Assembly: GCF_019331675.1 (NCBI RefSeq)
Contig: NZ_JAHBBJ010000012.1
Span: 43,707 to 107,706 of the forward strand
DNA length: 64,000 nt
Origin: Bifidobacterium miconisargentati
GTDB taxonomy: Bacteria > Actinomycetota > Actinomycetes > Actinomycetales > Bifidobacteriaceae
Direction: 5' to 3'
Part shown: one piece after another, positions 45,663-55,996 of the stretch
Layout of the letters: the number at the start of each line of letters is the position of its first letter
Numbering within the stretch: the stretch's first letter is position 1
Notes under the pieces: generated by a model
The model's database searches: none
What the model was told of the DNA's origin: nothing
Seen by the model: only the letters and a program-made list of their open reading frames with translations
Position numbers and translations under genes: made by a program

Positions 45663-47987
45663 TTACTTCATCTTCCGGAGGCGCGGTTCGGCGGATTCCT
45701 TGGCGCCGGTGATGCGGTAGACGTCGAAGACGCCGTCGATCTTGCGTACGGCGGCCAGCAGCGTGTTGAGGTGCTGCGGATCGGCCATCTCGAAGCTGAA
45801 CTGGCTGGTGGCCACACGGTCGGAACCGGTGGCGATGTTGCCGGAGATGATGTTCACGCCATGATCGGAGAGTACGCGCGTCACGTCCGAGAGCAGGTTG
45901 CGGCGGTCCAGCGCCTCGACCTGGATCTTGACCATGAACAGGCCCTTGGTGCTGGTCCACTGGACGTCCACCACACGTTCGGGCTGCTTGGCCTTCAGAT
46001 CGATCATGTTCTGGCAGTCGGTGCGGTGCACGGAGACGCCCTGGTTGCGCGTGATGAAGCCGATGATCGAATCGCCCGGCACCGGCATGCAGCAACGCGC
46101 CAGCTTGACCCACACGTCACCCACGCCCTTGACGGCGATGCCGGTGGAGCTGCTCGGCGACTTGCGTTCGGCGGGCTTGAGGGGCAGGACCTCCTGCTCC
46201 ACCTCCTCGTCCACCTCGTCGGCGCCCGCATCCTTGACCAGATGCGAGATGACGTTCTGCGTGGAGATCTGGCCGTCGCCGATGGCGGCGAACACGGCGT
46301 CCGCGTTGGGGAAGTTGAGGTCGTCCGCCACGCCGACCAGCGCCTCGGGGGTCAGCAGCGAGTTGACCGGCAGGTTGCGCTTGCGCATGGCGCGGGTCAG
46401 TTCGTCGCGGCCCTCCTCGATGGCCTCGGTGCGGCGTTCCTTGGAGAACCACTGGCGGATCTTGTTGCGAGCCTTCGGGCTCTTGACGAAGCTCAGCCAG
46501 TCGCGCGAGGGGCCGGCGGTGTCCGACTTGGAGGTCAGGATCTCCACGGTGTCGCCGTTGTCGAGCGTGGTGTCGAGCGGCACGAGACGGCCGTTGACAC
46601 GCGCGCCCATCGTGCGATGGCCCACCTCGGTGTGCACGGCATAGGCGAAGTCCACGGGCGTGGCATGGGCGGGCAGGGAGACGATCTTGCCCTTCGGGGT
46701 GAACACGTACACCTCGGCCGAGCCCAGATCCTCCTTGAGGGAGCCGAGGAACTCGTTGGAGTCCGGGGTCTCGGAGGTCCAGTCGGCGAGCTGCTGGATC
46801 CACTTGAGGTTGTCCGCCTCGCTCAGTTCCTGGTTGCCGGAATCGCGCTTACGGTCGGACTTGTCCGGGGAGCTCAGGGCACGGCCGGCCTGGCCGTTCT
46901 CCTTGTACTTCCAGTGTGCGGCGATGCCGAATTCCGCGCGGCGATGCATGTCCCACGTGCGGATCTGGATCTCCACGGGCTTGCCGCCGGGGCCCACCAC
47001 CGTGGTGTGCAGCGACTGGTACATGTTGAGCTTGGGCATGGCGATGTAGTCCTTGAACCGGCCGGGGACCGGGTTCCACCGCGCATGCACGGCGCCGAGC
47101 GCCGCATAGCAGTCCTGGATGGTGTCCACGATGATGCGCACGCCGACCAGATCGTAGATGTTGGCGAAATCGTGGCCGCGCACGATCATCTTCTGGTAGA
47201 TGGAGAAGTAGTCCTTCGGGCGTCCGGTCACGTACGCCTTGATGTGCTGCTCGTCGAGGTCCTCGTTGATCTCGGCCAGGATCTGCTTGAGGTACACGTC
47301 CCGCTGGCCGGCGCGACGGGCCACCAGCACCACGATCTCGTTGTAGATCTTCGGATAGAGCACCTTGAAGCTGAGCTCTTCCAGCTCGGTCTTGATGGCG
47401 TTCATGCCGAGGCGGTTGGCCAGCGGCGCGTACACGTCGAGCGTCTCGCGCGCCTTCTTCTGGGCGGAGGAGGTCTTCACGTAACGCCAGGTGCGGGCGT
47501 TGTGCACGCGGTCGGCGAGTTTGACCACCAGGGTGCGCACGTCGCGGCTCATGGCCACCACGAGCTTGCGGATGGTCTCGGCCTGCGCCGAGTCGCCCAC
47601 TTCCAGCTGGCTCAGCTTGGTCACGCCGTCCACCAGGCCGGCCACGGTGTCGCCGAATTCGGCGCGGCACTGGTCGAGGGTGTAGTCGGTGTCCTCCACC
47701 GTGTCGTGCAGGAGACCCGCGGCCACCACCACCGGGCCCATGCCCAGGTCCGCGAGGATCTGGGACACGGCCAGCGGATGGATGATGTACGGCTCGCCCG
47801 ACTTGCGGCGTTGCGCGGAATGCTGGATCACAGCGCGACGGTAGGCACGGTCGAGGATGGACAGGTCCTCCCCCGGATGATGCGCCTCACATACCTTCTT
47901 GATCGGCTCGAGCGGATTGATAGGATCTGCGCTGATCTCACAACCCAGCTTGCGGGCGGCATACTGCTCGCCATCAATCTCTGACAT
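45663..47987 (-). CDS. rel: Bifunctional (p)ppGpp synthetase/hydrolase
   Basis: This 774-residue RSH protein has an intact HD hydrolase domain (GLLHDTVEDTDYTL), the synthetase domain with RPKDYFSIYQKM (the RxKD form of bifunctional enzymes) and YQSLHTTVVGPGGK, a TGS domain (VYVFTPKGKIVSLPAHATPVDFAY), and a C-terminal ACT domain. It sets the stringent response. The start at 47987 (MSEIDGEQYAARK) follows GGGAGG; the codon at 48005 is less likely. It converges with the cyclophilin gene. Confidence 0.96.
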   Translation of the reverse strand: MSEIDGEQYAARKLGCEISADPINPLEPIKKVCEAHHPGEDLSILDRAYRRAVIQHSAQRRKSGEPYIIHPLAVSQILADLGMGPVVVAAGLLHDTVEDTDYTLDQCRAEFGDTVAGLVDGVTKLSQLEVGDSAQAETIRKLVVAMSRDVRTLVVKLADRVHNARTWRYVKTSSAQKKARETLDVYAPLANRLGMNAIKTELEELSFKVLYPKIYNEIVVLVARRAGQRDVYLKQILAEINEDLDEQHIKAYVTGRPKDYFSIYQKMIVRGHDFANIYDLVGVRIIVDTIQDCYAALGAVHARWNPVPGRFKDYIAMPKLNMYQSLHTTVVGPGGKPVEIQIRTWDMHRRAEFGIAAHWKYKENGQAGRALSSPDKSDRKRDSGNQELSEADNLKWIQQLADWTSETPDSNEFLGSLKEDLGSAEVYVFTPKGKIVSLPAHATPVDFAYAVHTEVGHRTMGARVNGRLVPLDTTLDNGDTVEILTSKSDTAGPSRDWLSFVKSPKARNKIRQWFSKERRTEAIEEGRDELTRAMRKRNLPVNSLLTPEALVGVADDLNFPNADAVFAAIGDGQISTQNVISHLVKDAGADEVDEEVEQEVLPLKPAERKSPSSSTGIAVKGVGDVWVKLARCCMPVPGDSIIGFITRNQGVSVHRTDCQNMIDLKAKQPERVVDVQWTSTKGLFMVKIQVEALDRRNLLSDVTRVLSDHGVNIISGNIATGSDRVATSQFSFEMADPQHLNTLLAAVRKIDGVFDVYRITGAKESAEPRLRKMK

Positions 47988-48103
47988 GCCAGTCACCTCC
48001 CTCATGTGAAGTTCATTGTAACCGCGAACCGGCGCATTGCGCGCGCGACTGTCCGCGGCCGGTCATCACCCGGCCGCACGCAACCTCGCGGACATCCTGC
48101 GGC

Positions 48104-48580
48104 TCAGGACGCGACGCCGGTCGATCCGAACCCGCGTTCGGCGCGGTCGGAGCCGGGCAACGTCTCGGCCGGCACGAACCGGGCCTCGACGTACCGCTGG
48201 ATCACCATCTGGGCGATGCGGTCGCCCGCGTGGAAGACGGCGGTGTGCTCGGGGTCGAGGTTGATCAGCGGCACCTTGATCTCGCCGCGGTATCCGGCAT
48301 CGACGGTGCCGGGCGCATTGAGCACGGTGACGCCCTGCTTGACGGCCAGACCGGAACGCGGGTGGACCAGCGCCACGTAGCCCGCGGGCAGGGCGATGGC
48401 CACGCCGGTGGGCACGAGCGCCCGTTCGAAGGGCTTCAAGGTCACGTCGACTGTGGTGATCAGGTCGGCGCCGGCGTCACCCGCGTGGGCGTAGTGCAGC
48501 TGGGCGGGGTGGTCGGGGTCCAGGGACTTGACCAGGACCTCGGTGGACTCGGGCTCGTTGTAGGTCTCGTCGAACGCCAT
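48104..48580 (-). CDS. dut: dUTP diphosphatase
   Basis: This 158-residue enzyme hydrolyses dUTP to dUMP. Motifs include AHAGDAGADL, PRSGLAVKQGV, NAPGTVDAGYRGEIKV and the C-terminal RGFGSTG, the five boxes of trimeric dUTPases. Its ATG overlaps the DUF4193 stop (ATGA). Confidence 0.95.
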   Translation of the reverse strand: MAFDETYNEPESTEVLVKSLDPDHPAQLHYAHAGDAGADLITTVDVTLKPFERALVPTGVAIALPAGYVALVHPRSGLAVKQGVTVLNAPGTVDAGYRGEIKVPLINLDPEHTAVFHAGDRIAQMVIQRYVEARFVPAETLPGSDRAERGFGSTGVAS

Positions 48581-48873
48581 CAGGCGGCGCACTCCTCGCA
48601 CACCGGCTGGCCGTCCTCGTCCGTGTAGGCGAGCTGGCTGCGGTGCTTGACCAGGAAGCACTGGGAGCAGACGAACTCGTCGCCCTGCATCGGAATCACG
48701 GTGACGGAGGAGTCCTCGTTGCTCAGATCGGCGCCCGGCAGCTCGTAGTCCTCGGCGATGGCGTTCTCATCATCATCGATGTCGCTTGAGGAGTTCTGCG
48801 CGGACTTGCCCAGAGCCTGCAGCGATTCCTCGTCCTCGTCCTTGTTGCGGGGGGAATCATAATCCTGAGCCAT
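48580..48873 (-). CDS. DUF4193 zinc-binding protein
   Basis: This 97-residue acidic protein has a disordered Asp/Glu-rich N-terminus and a zinc knuckle (FVCSQCFLVKH ... PVCEECAA). It matches the actinobacterial DUF4193 family, often next to dut as here. The start at 48873 follows AAAGGACC. Function unknown. Confidence 0.85.
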   Translation of the reverse strand: MAQDYDSPRNKDEDEESLQALGKSAQNSSSDIDDDENAIAEDYELPGADLSNEDSSVTVIPMQGDEFVCSQCFLVKHRSQLAYTDEDGQPVCEECAA

Positions 48874-49025
48874 GATGGTCCTTTCGTAGGTGTTCGCAAT
48901 TGTCGCGACGCTAAGGTAGCGCCCGTACTCGCCCATAGGGTACACGATTTGAAATACATGTAAAGTTCGACACGTGGGGCATACTTGAAAGAAGTATTGG
49001 TTTTGGTACGGAAAGCGGTGTGACT

Positions 49026-50096
49026 ATGCCTGGTGAGCAGCCCGAAAAGGCCGGTTTCGTGCGCGTCAGCGACTCCGGAGACCTCGTGTTTTCCGTGGGC
49101 GGACGACAGTTCTCCATCAGCGTGGACGACACGCTCGAACGTGCGATCCTGGAGGCCAAGCAGGTCAGGAGCGAGAAGCAGCGCGCGCCGCAGCCGCATC
49201 AGCAGGCGACGCTGCCCATCTCCCAGATCCAGTCGCTGATCCGCGCCGGTGCGGATCCCGCGCGCGTGGCCGAACGCTACCATCTGAGCGAAACGCTGGT
49301 GCGCCGATTCTCCGCGGCCGTGGAGACCGAGAAGCAGTATGCCATCGAGCAGTTCCTCACCGTGCCCGCGCCGAAGGACAGCCGTGTGCGTACGATCAGC
49401 GAACTGGTGGAGCGCACGCTGGCGTCCGCGTCGATCGGCATGGAGTCGGTGACGTGGAAATCCACGCGACGTGGTTTGGAGCCCTGGCGCATCGTGGCAA
49501 TCTTCACGTCCGCGGGCCGTGAGATCCACGCCGAATGGACGTGGAACATGCACGACAATTCCGTGGTGTGCCTCAACAACGCGGCACGCAAGCTTCTGGG
49601 CGAGCAGAACCCCGGTTCCCCCGCCGCCGATTCCGGTCTGCGCCCCGTGACGGCCGAGCTGCCCGGTGATTCGGTGCGCTCGGCACGCATCGAACGGGCC
49701 GTGTCCGCATGGGCCGCGCCGATCGGTTCGGCGCCCGCCTCCCATCCGACGGACGCTCAGGCCGGCGCCACGGCAGTTCCGGGAGCCGCCGGCAACGCGA
49801 CGCCTGTCGCCGGTGGCGCCGCGGGCGGTGCGGTTCCGTCCTCGCCCACCGGTTCGATGCCGCCCATCGATTTCGCCACGACCGGTTCGATGCCCGCCAT
49901 CTCCCCCACCACCGTGGGGGCCGCCAACGAAGGATCTCCGGCAGCGCCCGGCGCCGTGGAAGGCATCACCGCCGCCCCGGCGACCAGCACCGACGAGACC
50001 AAGACGGCTGAGAACACGACTCCGGCCAAACCCGCCAAGCGCCGCTCCGGCCGTTCCGCCGTCCCCAGCTGGGACGAAATCCTCTTCGGCGACTGA
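49026..50096 (+). CDS. sepH: Septation protein SepH (DUF3071)
   Basis: This 356-residue protein has the SepH start (LVFSVGGRQFSISVDDTLERAIL), a helix-turn-helix-like part (GADPARVAERYHLSETLVRRF) and SVTWKSTRRGLEPWRIVAIF. The C-terminal 150 residues are Ala/Pro/Thr-rich and end WDEILFGD. SepH activates FtsZ in Streptomyces and mycobacteria. A GTG at 49020 is an alternative start. It is divergent from the DUF4193-dut unit. Confidence 0.85.
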   Translation: MPGEQPEKAGFVRVSDSGDLVFSVGGRQFSISVDDTLERAILEAKQVRSEKQRAPQPHQQATLPISQIQSLIRAGADPARVAERYHLSETLVRRFSAAVETEKQYAIEQFLTVPAPKDSRVRTISELVERTLASASIGMESVTWKSTRRGLEPWRIVAIFTSAGREIHAEWTWNMHDNSVVCLNNAARKLLGEQNPGSPAADSGLRPVTAELPGDSVRSARIERAVSAWAAPIGSAPASHPTDAQAGATAVPGAAGNATPVAGGAAGGAVPSSPTGSMPPIDFATTGSMPAISPTTVGAANEGSPAAPGAVEGITAAPATSTDETKTAENTTPAKPAKRRSGRSAVPSWDEILFGD

Positions 50097-50121
50097 ATCC
50101 CGTCCTATTCCTCCTGCCCGA

Positions 50122-51399
50122 TCACACCAGATCGATCAGGCAGGGAATATCCATCTCCAGCATGGTCTGCGATCCGTGCACGCTCGGCAGACGGGTGGCC
50201 TTGTCGCTCTGCGTGCGCGAATCCACGAGCGTCGCGGCACCGGCGGCCTGCACGATCACGTCGCCGATCATCGGCCTCACGCGGTCGGCCACCGGACCGA
50301 ACAGACCATCCGCGAACGCCTGCTCGCGCGTGCGGACCAAGGCCATATCCCCCAGACGGTTCCGCCAACGTCCGGCGATCGCCTCGGCACTCTCACCGGG
50401 CGAAGCGTACAGCATCAGCGAGCGCGGCTCCCCGCCGACCAGTTCCACGCCTTGGGCGAGTTCGGGTTCGGCGGCGATGTCCACGCGGCCGTCCGGGTCG
50501 GTCTGGACCATGCCGTGGTCGGCGATGATCACGATGAGCGTGCCGGCGGGGGCGCTGCGGTGCAGGAGGGCGAGCTGCGCGTCGATGTGTTCGAACGTGG
50601 CCACCCAGTTCTCGGAATCCCAGCCGTAGTTGTGGCCCACCTTGTCCGCGTCGCGGATGTAGAGGTAGGTCAGGCCCGGCTGGCGGGCGGCGCGGGCGGC
50701 TGCGAGCACACGGTCGCGCGGGGTCACGTTGGGCTGGTAGTCGGTGCCGCGCAACGCCGCTTCGGTCAGGGGCGAGCCGGCGAACTTGGGCAGGCCCGAA
50801 CTGGTGACGCGCACGCCCTGGGCGGCGAGCTTCTCGAACACCGTCTCCTCCTGTTGCAGGGAGCGCGGGTCGATCATGGCGGGCACGGGGATGTGCGGGT
50901 TGGCGGGTTTGGGGGCGAGCGCGTCCTTGAATTGGATGAGCTGGATGAGCTTGTGGCTGGCTGGTTCGAGCTGCGTGTATCCGGCCATGCCGGTCAGGCC
51001 CGGGCAGGTGCCGGTGCCGAATGCGGCCATGGCGGCCACGGTGGTGCTGGGCGCGCAGGTGGTGATGGGGCGCTGGTTGGCGGTCTCGTTCATGAGCGAG
51101 CGCAGGTAGGGCGCATGGCCGAGGCGCATGGCGAGGTTCCAGTAGCCGAGCCCGTCCACGAGCACCACGATGGCGGAGGTCACGGAGGGCAGGCCGAGCG
51201 CGGTCTGGCAGGCTTTGGGGTCGGTATGGACCTTGGTGGGCGTCGGATGGCCGATGGCGGCGGACAGTGCGGGCAGCACGGCGGACAGGTGCAGCGCTCC
51301 CCCACGCCCATCGGCGGCACGGTCGGGGATGCCGTCCCCGTAGGTCGCGGTGGGCACCAGTCGCAGCAGTTCGTCCATATCCGGCGTCTCAACACTCAT
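50122..51399 (-). CDS. Alkaline-phosphatase-superfamily phosphodiesterase
   Basis: This 425-residue protein has the metal-binding IVVLVDGLGYWNL near the N-terminus with a nucleophile region TCAPSTTVAAMA, then YLYIRDADKVGHNYG and IIADHGMVQTD with the HG ligand. This matches the type I phosphodiesterase / nucleotide pyrophosphatase group. The substrate is unknown. The ribosome site is weak. It converges with sepH. Confidence 0.88.
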   Translation of the reverse strand: MSVETPDMDELLRLVPTATYGDGIPDRAADGRGGALHLSAVLPALSAAIGHPTPTKVHTDPKACQTALGLPSVTSAIVVLVDGLGYWNLAMRLGHAPYLRSLMNETANQRPITTCAPSTTVAAMAAFGTGTCPGLTGMAGYTQLEPASHKLIQLIQFKDALAPKPANPHIPVPAMIDPRSLQQEETVFEKLAAQGVRVTSSGLPKFAGSPLTEAALRGTDYQPNVTPRDRVLAAARAARQPGLTYLYIRDADKVGHNYGWDSENWVATFEHIDAQLALLHRSAPAGTLIVIIADHGMVQTDPDGRVDIAAEPELAQGVELVGGEPRSLMLYASPGESAEAIAGRWRNRLGDMALVRTREQAFADGLFGPVADRVRPMIGDVIVQAAGAATLVDSRTQSDKATRLPSVHGSQTMLEMDIPCLIDLV

Positions 51400-51523
51400 A
51401 GTCTGCTATTCAAGTCGCACCCCCCAACCTTGGGTTCCGCGCACGCGAACGACGTGACGGCGGCGGCCGTGCGTCCCATTCCATGCGGCACGCTAAACTG
51501 GGGCGCGTTCGAAAGGGAGTTTC

Positions 51524-54238
51524 ATGGCATCACACCGCAAACCGTCCGTGCAGACCTATGACCCGCGTACGGTCAAGGAGCATATCGTCGAGACGCCGTT
51601 GAACGAGGAGATGAGCAAGTCCTTCCTCGAATACGCCTATTCGGTGATCTACGCGCGAGCCCTGCCGGATGCGCGCGACGGCCTGAAGCCGGTGCAGCGA
51701 CGCATCGTCTATCAGATGGGCCAGATGAACCTGAATCCGGACCGCCCGTACATGAAGTCCGCCCGCGTGGTGGGCGAGGTGATGGGCAAGCTCCACCCGC
51801 ACGGCGATTCCGCGATCTACGAGGCCATGGTGCGCCTGGCCCAGCCGTTCGCGATGCGCCTGCCGCTGGTGGACGGCCATGGCAACTTCGGTTCGTTGGA
51901 CGACGGTCCGGCCGCCTCCCGTTACACCGAGGCCCGTCTGGCCCCGGCGGCGCTCGGCATGAACGCGGACATCGACGAGGATACGGTCGATTTCACGCCG
52001 AACTACGACAACAAGCTCAAGGAGCCGACCGTGCTGCCGGCCGCCATCCCGAATCTCCTGGTCAACGGCGGCTCGGGCATCGCCGTGGGCATGGCCACGA
52101 ACCTTGCCACGCACAACCTCGGCGAGGTGGTCAACGCCGCGAAGTTCCTCATGGCGCACCCCGAGGCCACGCTCGAACAGCTCATGCGCTACGTGCCGGG
52201 CCCGGACTGGCCCACCGGCGGTACGATCATCGGCCGTGACGGCATCCGCGAGGCCTATGAGACGGGCCGCGGCACGCTCACCACGCGCGCGGCCACGCAT
52301 GTGGAGCACATCACCGCACGCAAGCAGGCGATCGTGGTGACCGAGCTGCCGTACATGGTGGGTCCGGAGAAGGTGATCGAACGCATCTCGGACGGCGTGA
52401 AGAACCGCAAGCTGGAGGGCATTTCGGGCGCGTTCGATCTGACGGACCGTCATAACGGCACGCGACTGGTCATCGAGATCAAGACCGGTTTCGACCCGCA
52501 CGCCGTGCTGGTGCAGCTGTTCAAGCACACGCCGCTGCAGGATAACTTCGCCATGAACAACGTGGCGCTGGTGGGCGGCCGACCGCACACCATGGGCTTG
52601 AAGGAGATGCTGCAGGTGTGGGTCGACCACCGCCGCGTGGTGATCCGTCGTCGCAGCGAATACCGCAAGAAGAAGGCGCAGGAGCGTCTGCACCTGGTCG
52701 AGGGCCTGCTGCTGGCCATGCTGGACATCGACGAGGTGATCCAGGTGATCCGCACCTCGGATGATGCGGACGCCGCCAAGACCCGACTGATGGCCGTGTT
52801 CGACCTGGATGAGGTCCAGTCCCAGTACATCCTGGATCTGCGTCTGCGCCGACTGACCAAGATGAACCGCATCGAGCTCGAGGCCGAACGCGACGACCTG
52901 AAAAAGAGCATCGAGGAGCTCACCCGCATCCTTGCCTCCGCCGAGGCGCTGGATCAGGTGGTCACCGACGAGATGGACCAGGCAGTGGCCAAGTGGGGTT
53001 CGCCGCGTCGCACGGTGTTGCTGGACGTGGATCCGGATGGCACGCTCACCCCGGTGGCCGCGCACGGTGCCGGCGCTTCCGGCGTCTCCCAGTCCGCGCT
53101 CGAGGCCGTCAAGGCCGCCACCACGATCTCCTCCGCCCAGGCCGATGTGGAGGCCGCCACCAAGGCCGCGAAGAAGAGCGGCGAGGAGAATGCCCTGGCC
53201 GGCGCGTTGAAGATCGAGGACGAGCCGTGCGTGGTGGTGATGAGCGCCACCGGTCTGATCGCCCGCACCACGCCGAGCGCGATGGACGTGTACCATGCCC
53301 GGTCCGCGTCCGACAAGCGCCAGTCGGACGACCAGATCATCACGATCTTCCCCACGTCCACGCAGGCCACGTACGCGCTGATCACGTCGGCGGGCCGACT
53401 GGTGTTGGCCCATGTGGTCGACCTGCCGGCGCTGCCCGCCTCCGACATCCTGTCCGCCAAGGGCGGGGTTTCCGCCGACGAACTGATCGGCATGACCGAA
53501 TCGACCGACCCGATTCCGGGCGAGCATGTGGTCACGGCGATCGCCATGGAACAGCCGAACGGCTCCGATGCGGATGGCGAGCGCGATTCCGGCGATGCCT
53601 TGCCGCTGCCGTCGCTGGCCATCGGCACCCGCAACGGCGTGGTCAAGCGCTGGAACCGCGAGGCGCCCACCACGATGGACTCCTGGTCGGTCATCGACCT
53701 GAAGGACGGCGACGAGGTGGTGTTCGCGGCCGTGGCCGAGGACGACGACCGTCTGGTGTTCGTCTCCTCCGATTCCTCGCTGCTCACCTTCGACGCGAAG
53801 AACGTGCGTCCGCAGGGCCGTACCGCGGGCGGCATGGCCGGCATCAAGCTCGCCGACGGCGCCCGCGTGATGGCGTTCAACGTGGTGCCCGCCGGCAAGG
53901 TGGCATGGACCTACGAGGAGGGCGAAAACGGCATGTCCGCGGCTTCGGGCGCGGTGGTGCTCACCGTGGCCGGCGACTCCGACGCCCTGCCCGGCACCGA
54001 GAACGGCGCCGCCAAGGTGACGCCGTTGGAGATGTACCCCACCAAGGGCCGCGCCACGGGCGGCGTGCGCTCGCAGCGCTTCCTCAAGGGCCAGAACACG
54101 CTGATTCTGGCGTGGGTGGGCCTCTACCCGCTGCGTGCCTCGACCTCCTCCGGCAGTCCGGTGGAGCTGCCCAAGCCGGATATGCGCCGCGATGGTTCCG
54201 GCGTGGATCTCGCCTCTCCCATCGCCTTCATCGGCTAA
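51524..54238 (+). CDS. parC: DNA topoisomerase IV / gyrase subunit A-like
   Basis: This 904-residue type II topoisomerase A subunit has the active-site region [12 protein letters not shown] with the catalytic Tyr near residue 131, and the quinolone-target helix [21 protein letters not shown], where Ser and Glu at the resistance positions look wild type. The C-terminal part is the beta-pinwheel. It differs from a canonical GyrA by a long linker and no clear GyrA box, so ParC is favoured; its partner ParE is elsewhere. The start follows AAAGGGAG. A terminator follows at 54283. Confidence 0.85.
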   Translation: MASHRKPSVQTYDPRTVKEHIVETPLNEEMSKSFLEYAYSVIYARALPDARDGLKPVQRRIVYQMGQMNLNPDRPYMKSARVVGEVMGKLHPHGDSAIYEAMVRLAQPFAMRLPLVDGHGNFGSLDDGPAASRYTEARLAPAALGMNADIDEDTVDFTPNYDNKLKEPTVLPAAIPNLLVNGGSGIAVGMATNLATHNLGEVVNAAKFLMAHPEATLEQLMRYVPGPDWPTGGTIIGRDGIREAYETGRGTLTTRAATHVEHITARKQAIVVTELPYMVGPEKVIERISDGVKNRKLEGISGAFDLTDRHNGTRLVIEIKTGFDPHAVLVQLFKHTPLQDNFAMNNVALVGGRPHTMGLKEMLQVWVDHRRVVIRRRSEYRKKKAQERLHLVEGLLLAMLDIDEVIQVIRTSDDADAAKTRLMAVFDLDEVQSQYILDLRLRRLTKMNRIELEAERDDLKKSIEELTRILASAEALDQVVTDEMDQAVAKWGSPRRTVLLDVDPDGTLTPVAAHGAGASGVSQSALEAVKAATTISSAQADVEAATKAAKKSGEENALAGALKIEDEPCVVVMSATGLIARTTPSAMDVYHARSASDKRQSDDQIITIFPTSTQATYALITSAGRLVLAHVVDLPALPASDILSAKGGVSADELIGMTESTDPIPGEHVVTAIAMEQPNGSDADGERDSGDALPLPSLAIGTRNGVVKRWNREAPTTMDSWSVIDLKDGDEVVFAAVAEDDDRLVFVSSDSSLLTFDAKNVRPQGRTAGGMAGIKLADGARVMAFNVVPAGKVAWTYEEGENGMSAASGAVVLTVAGDSDALPGTENGAAKVTPLEMYPTKGRATGGVRSQRFLKGQNTLILAWVGLYPLRASTSSGSPVELPKPDMRRDGSGVDLASPIAFIG

Positions 54239-54282
54239 TAGGTCTGCCGTTTCTGCCGGGAGCCGCCGACGACAATCGACTG

Positions 54283-54318
54283 AAGCCGGAGTCCATCTTC
54301 AACATGGACTCCGGCTTT
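54283..54318 (+). terminator. Terminator of parC
   Basis: AAGCCGGAGTCCAT pairs with ATGGACTCCGGCTT around a 7-nt loop, followed by TCATC. Confidence 0.8.
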
Positions 54319-54361
54319 CATCATGCCCCGGCCTACACTTGAAGCGTTGAGGAGGTGCGTG

Positions 54362-55192
54362 ATGAAGCTGTTGGTCGCCGTATCCAATGACCCATTGTCC
54401 CGCGCGATTCGAGGCACGCTGCTTGGCGCGGGCCATGAGGTGGAGTCGGCTGGCACGGGCGGCGCGGCGCTGGACGCCATCGAGGACGAGGCGTTCGACG
54501 CTGTCGTGCTGGACGAGGGACTGCTGGGCGAACCAATCGCGCAGGTCATCGAATCGATGCGTGACGCGCGGCCGGACATCAGGATCCTGCTGCTCACCTC
54601 GACGCCGATGAGCAAGGCGACCGGCGAAGGCAATCGATGGCGGGCGCTGCCGGACGAGTACGCGCCCATCGAGCATGCGGTGCCGGCCGTCCGCGGCACG
54701 GCGACGGATGACGGCCCGGCTTCTTCCCCGGACGATCCGGGTGCCGCAGACGCTCCGGGCACAGGCACGAATGTCTGCGAAACGAGCCAATCGTCGGCCC
54801 GGCCTTCGAACCATGACGACCGACTGCCGGATGCGGTGCTCAGGAAGCCGTTCTCCGACACCGAACTGCTTTCCTATGTGGCGGCGCTGGCCGCCGACTC
54901 CCCCGAATTGATCATCCGCGGCAATCTCACGCTGGACACCACCAACCGCAGGTCGTACTACGCCTCCACGCACAGTCCGATCACGCTTTCGCGGCTGGAG
55001 TTCAGTCTGCTGGAGGCGTTGGTGAAGGCCAATGGCGCGTTCGTGAACACCCGCGAGCTGGTCAAACTGGTGGGCGGCCCGTATTTCGAGCAGCAGGGAT
55101 TGCTGCGCAACGCGCTGTACACGCTCGATCAGAAGCTCACCCGCGCCGGTCTCATCATGACCCAGCGCGGCTCCAACTGGCGCATCCGGTAG
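54362..55192 (+). CDS. Orphan OmpR/PhoB-type response regulator
   Basis: This 276-residue protein has a receiver-like domain with a phosphorylatable Asp at D51 (AVVLDEGLL) and a terminal Lys in LRKPFSDTELL. Between them lies an unusual Pro/Ala/Asp-rich insert of roughly 55 residues (about 75-150), so the receiver is atypical. The C-terminal winged helix (LEFSLLEALVKANGAFVNTRELVK) binds DNA. No histidine kinase is adjacent. The start follows GAGGAGG. Confidence 0.85.
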   Translation: MKLLVAVSNDPLSRAIRGTLLGAGHEVESAGTGGAALDAIEDEAFDAVVLDEGLLGEPIAQVIESMRDARPDIRILLLTSTPMSKATGEGNRWRALPDEYAPIEHAVPAVRGTATDDGPASSPDDPGAADAPGTGTNVCETSQSSARPSNHDDRLPDAVLRKPFSDTELLSYVAALAADSPELIIRGNLTLDTTNRRSYYASTHSPITLSRLEFSLLEALVKANGAFVNTRELVKLVGGPYFEQQGLLRNALYTLDQKLTRAGLIMTQRGSNWRIR

Positions 55193-55223
55193 TGCCGTGA
55201 GGAATTCACCGTCACGTAACTTG

Positions 55224-55264
55224 TTTCCACTTCGGAAAGTGGTATTGTTTTCCGTAACGGAAAG
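55224..55264 (+). promoter_or_regulatory. Paired operators TTTCC-N5-GGAAA
   Basis: TTTCCACTTCGGAAAG (55224-55239) and TTTCCGTAACGGAAAG (55249-55264) have the same arms and 5-nt spacer, 25 bp apart. They lie about 58 bp before the membrane-protein gene and upstream of the repressor gene, and look like a double operator. Confidence 0.75.
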
Positions 55265-55321
55265 AGGTTTGGTTGCGGCATGTGCCGCACTCCGGCCATG
55301 AACCCGGCGAAGGAGGCCATC

Positions 55322-55996
55322 GTGACGGATATGCGGGTTACGCAGCCGGGCACCGGCGAGGAAGCACATGGGTCGTACCGGCTCGACGTCGACGCCCTGC
55401 GAAAGCAAGGTGTCTCGGACGCGCAGGACAGGTTCGGTATGGCGGACACGGCGGATGCCTTGGATGCGCTGGATGCCCTGACCGCATTGGACTCGGACCG
55501 TTCGAAGCTCGCCGGCTCCTATGACCGGATGCGCGCCACGACCGTCATCTGGGTGGCCGTGGTATACGGTCTGCTCACCCTGACGTATTGGATGATCCCG
55601 CAGGCCTATCTCGGCCGATTCCACCTGCCTTGGAATTCCGCGTGGATCATATTCGCGTTGCTGGCGGCGTCCATGCTGTTGATGTGCGCCGCGATGACGC
55701 TCACCGCCCACGCGCAGGGCATCGCCGTGCAATGGCTGCCGCCTGCGCCCGTGGCCGCAAACCGTCGGTACCGGACCATCCTTGCCGTGCGGTTCGTCCT
55801 CAACTTCATTCCGCCCGTCCTCGCCCTGGTCGTGGGATACGTCACCGACGCATGGTGGTCCGCACTGGCCGTCACCGCAATCGGCACCGCGATCAACGGG
55901 CTGGCGGAGTACTGGGAGCTTGATGCGACGGTTCGCGCACTCAGGCAACGCACGGTTCCCGCCGGACACGAGGAGGTGCGCCATGGCATCGGATAG
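55322..55996 (+). CDS. Membrane protein paired with a winged-helix repressor
   Basis: This 224-residue protein has a hydrophilic N-terminus (about 65 residues) and four membrane spans (about 70-92, 104-128, 152-170, 175-195). It starts at a GTG at 55322 after AAGGAGG with 5-nt spacing; the ATGs at 55280 and 55298 lack sites. Its end overlaps the start of the winged-helix gene by 14 nt, so the two are coupled. I do not recognise the family; similar pairs sit next to ABC exporters in bifidobacteria. Confidence 0.75.
   Translation: MTDMRVTQPGTGEEAHGSYRLDVDALRKQGVSDAQDRFGMADTADALDALDALTALDSDRSKLAGSYDRMRATTVIWVAVVYGLLTLTYWMIPQAYLGRFHLPWNSAWIIFALLAASMLLMCAAMTLTAHAQGIAVQWLPPAPVAANRRYRTILAVRFVLNFIPPVLALVVGYVTDAWWSALAVTAIGTAINGLAEYWELDATVRALRQRTVPAGHEEVRHGIG

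Noticed and set aside
51530..53527. Minus-strand open frame of 665 codons opposite parC
   Set aside because: Antisense shadow of parC; composition is His/Gln/Arg-rich.
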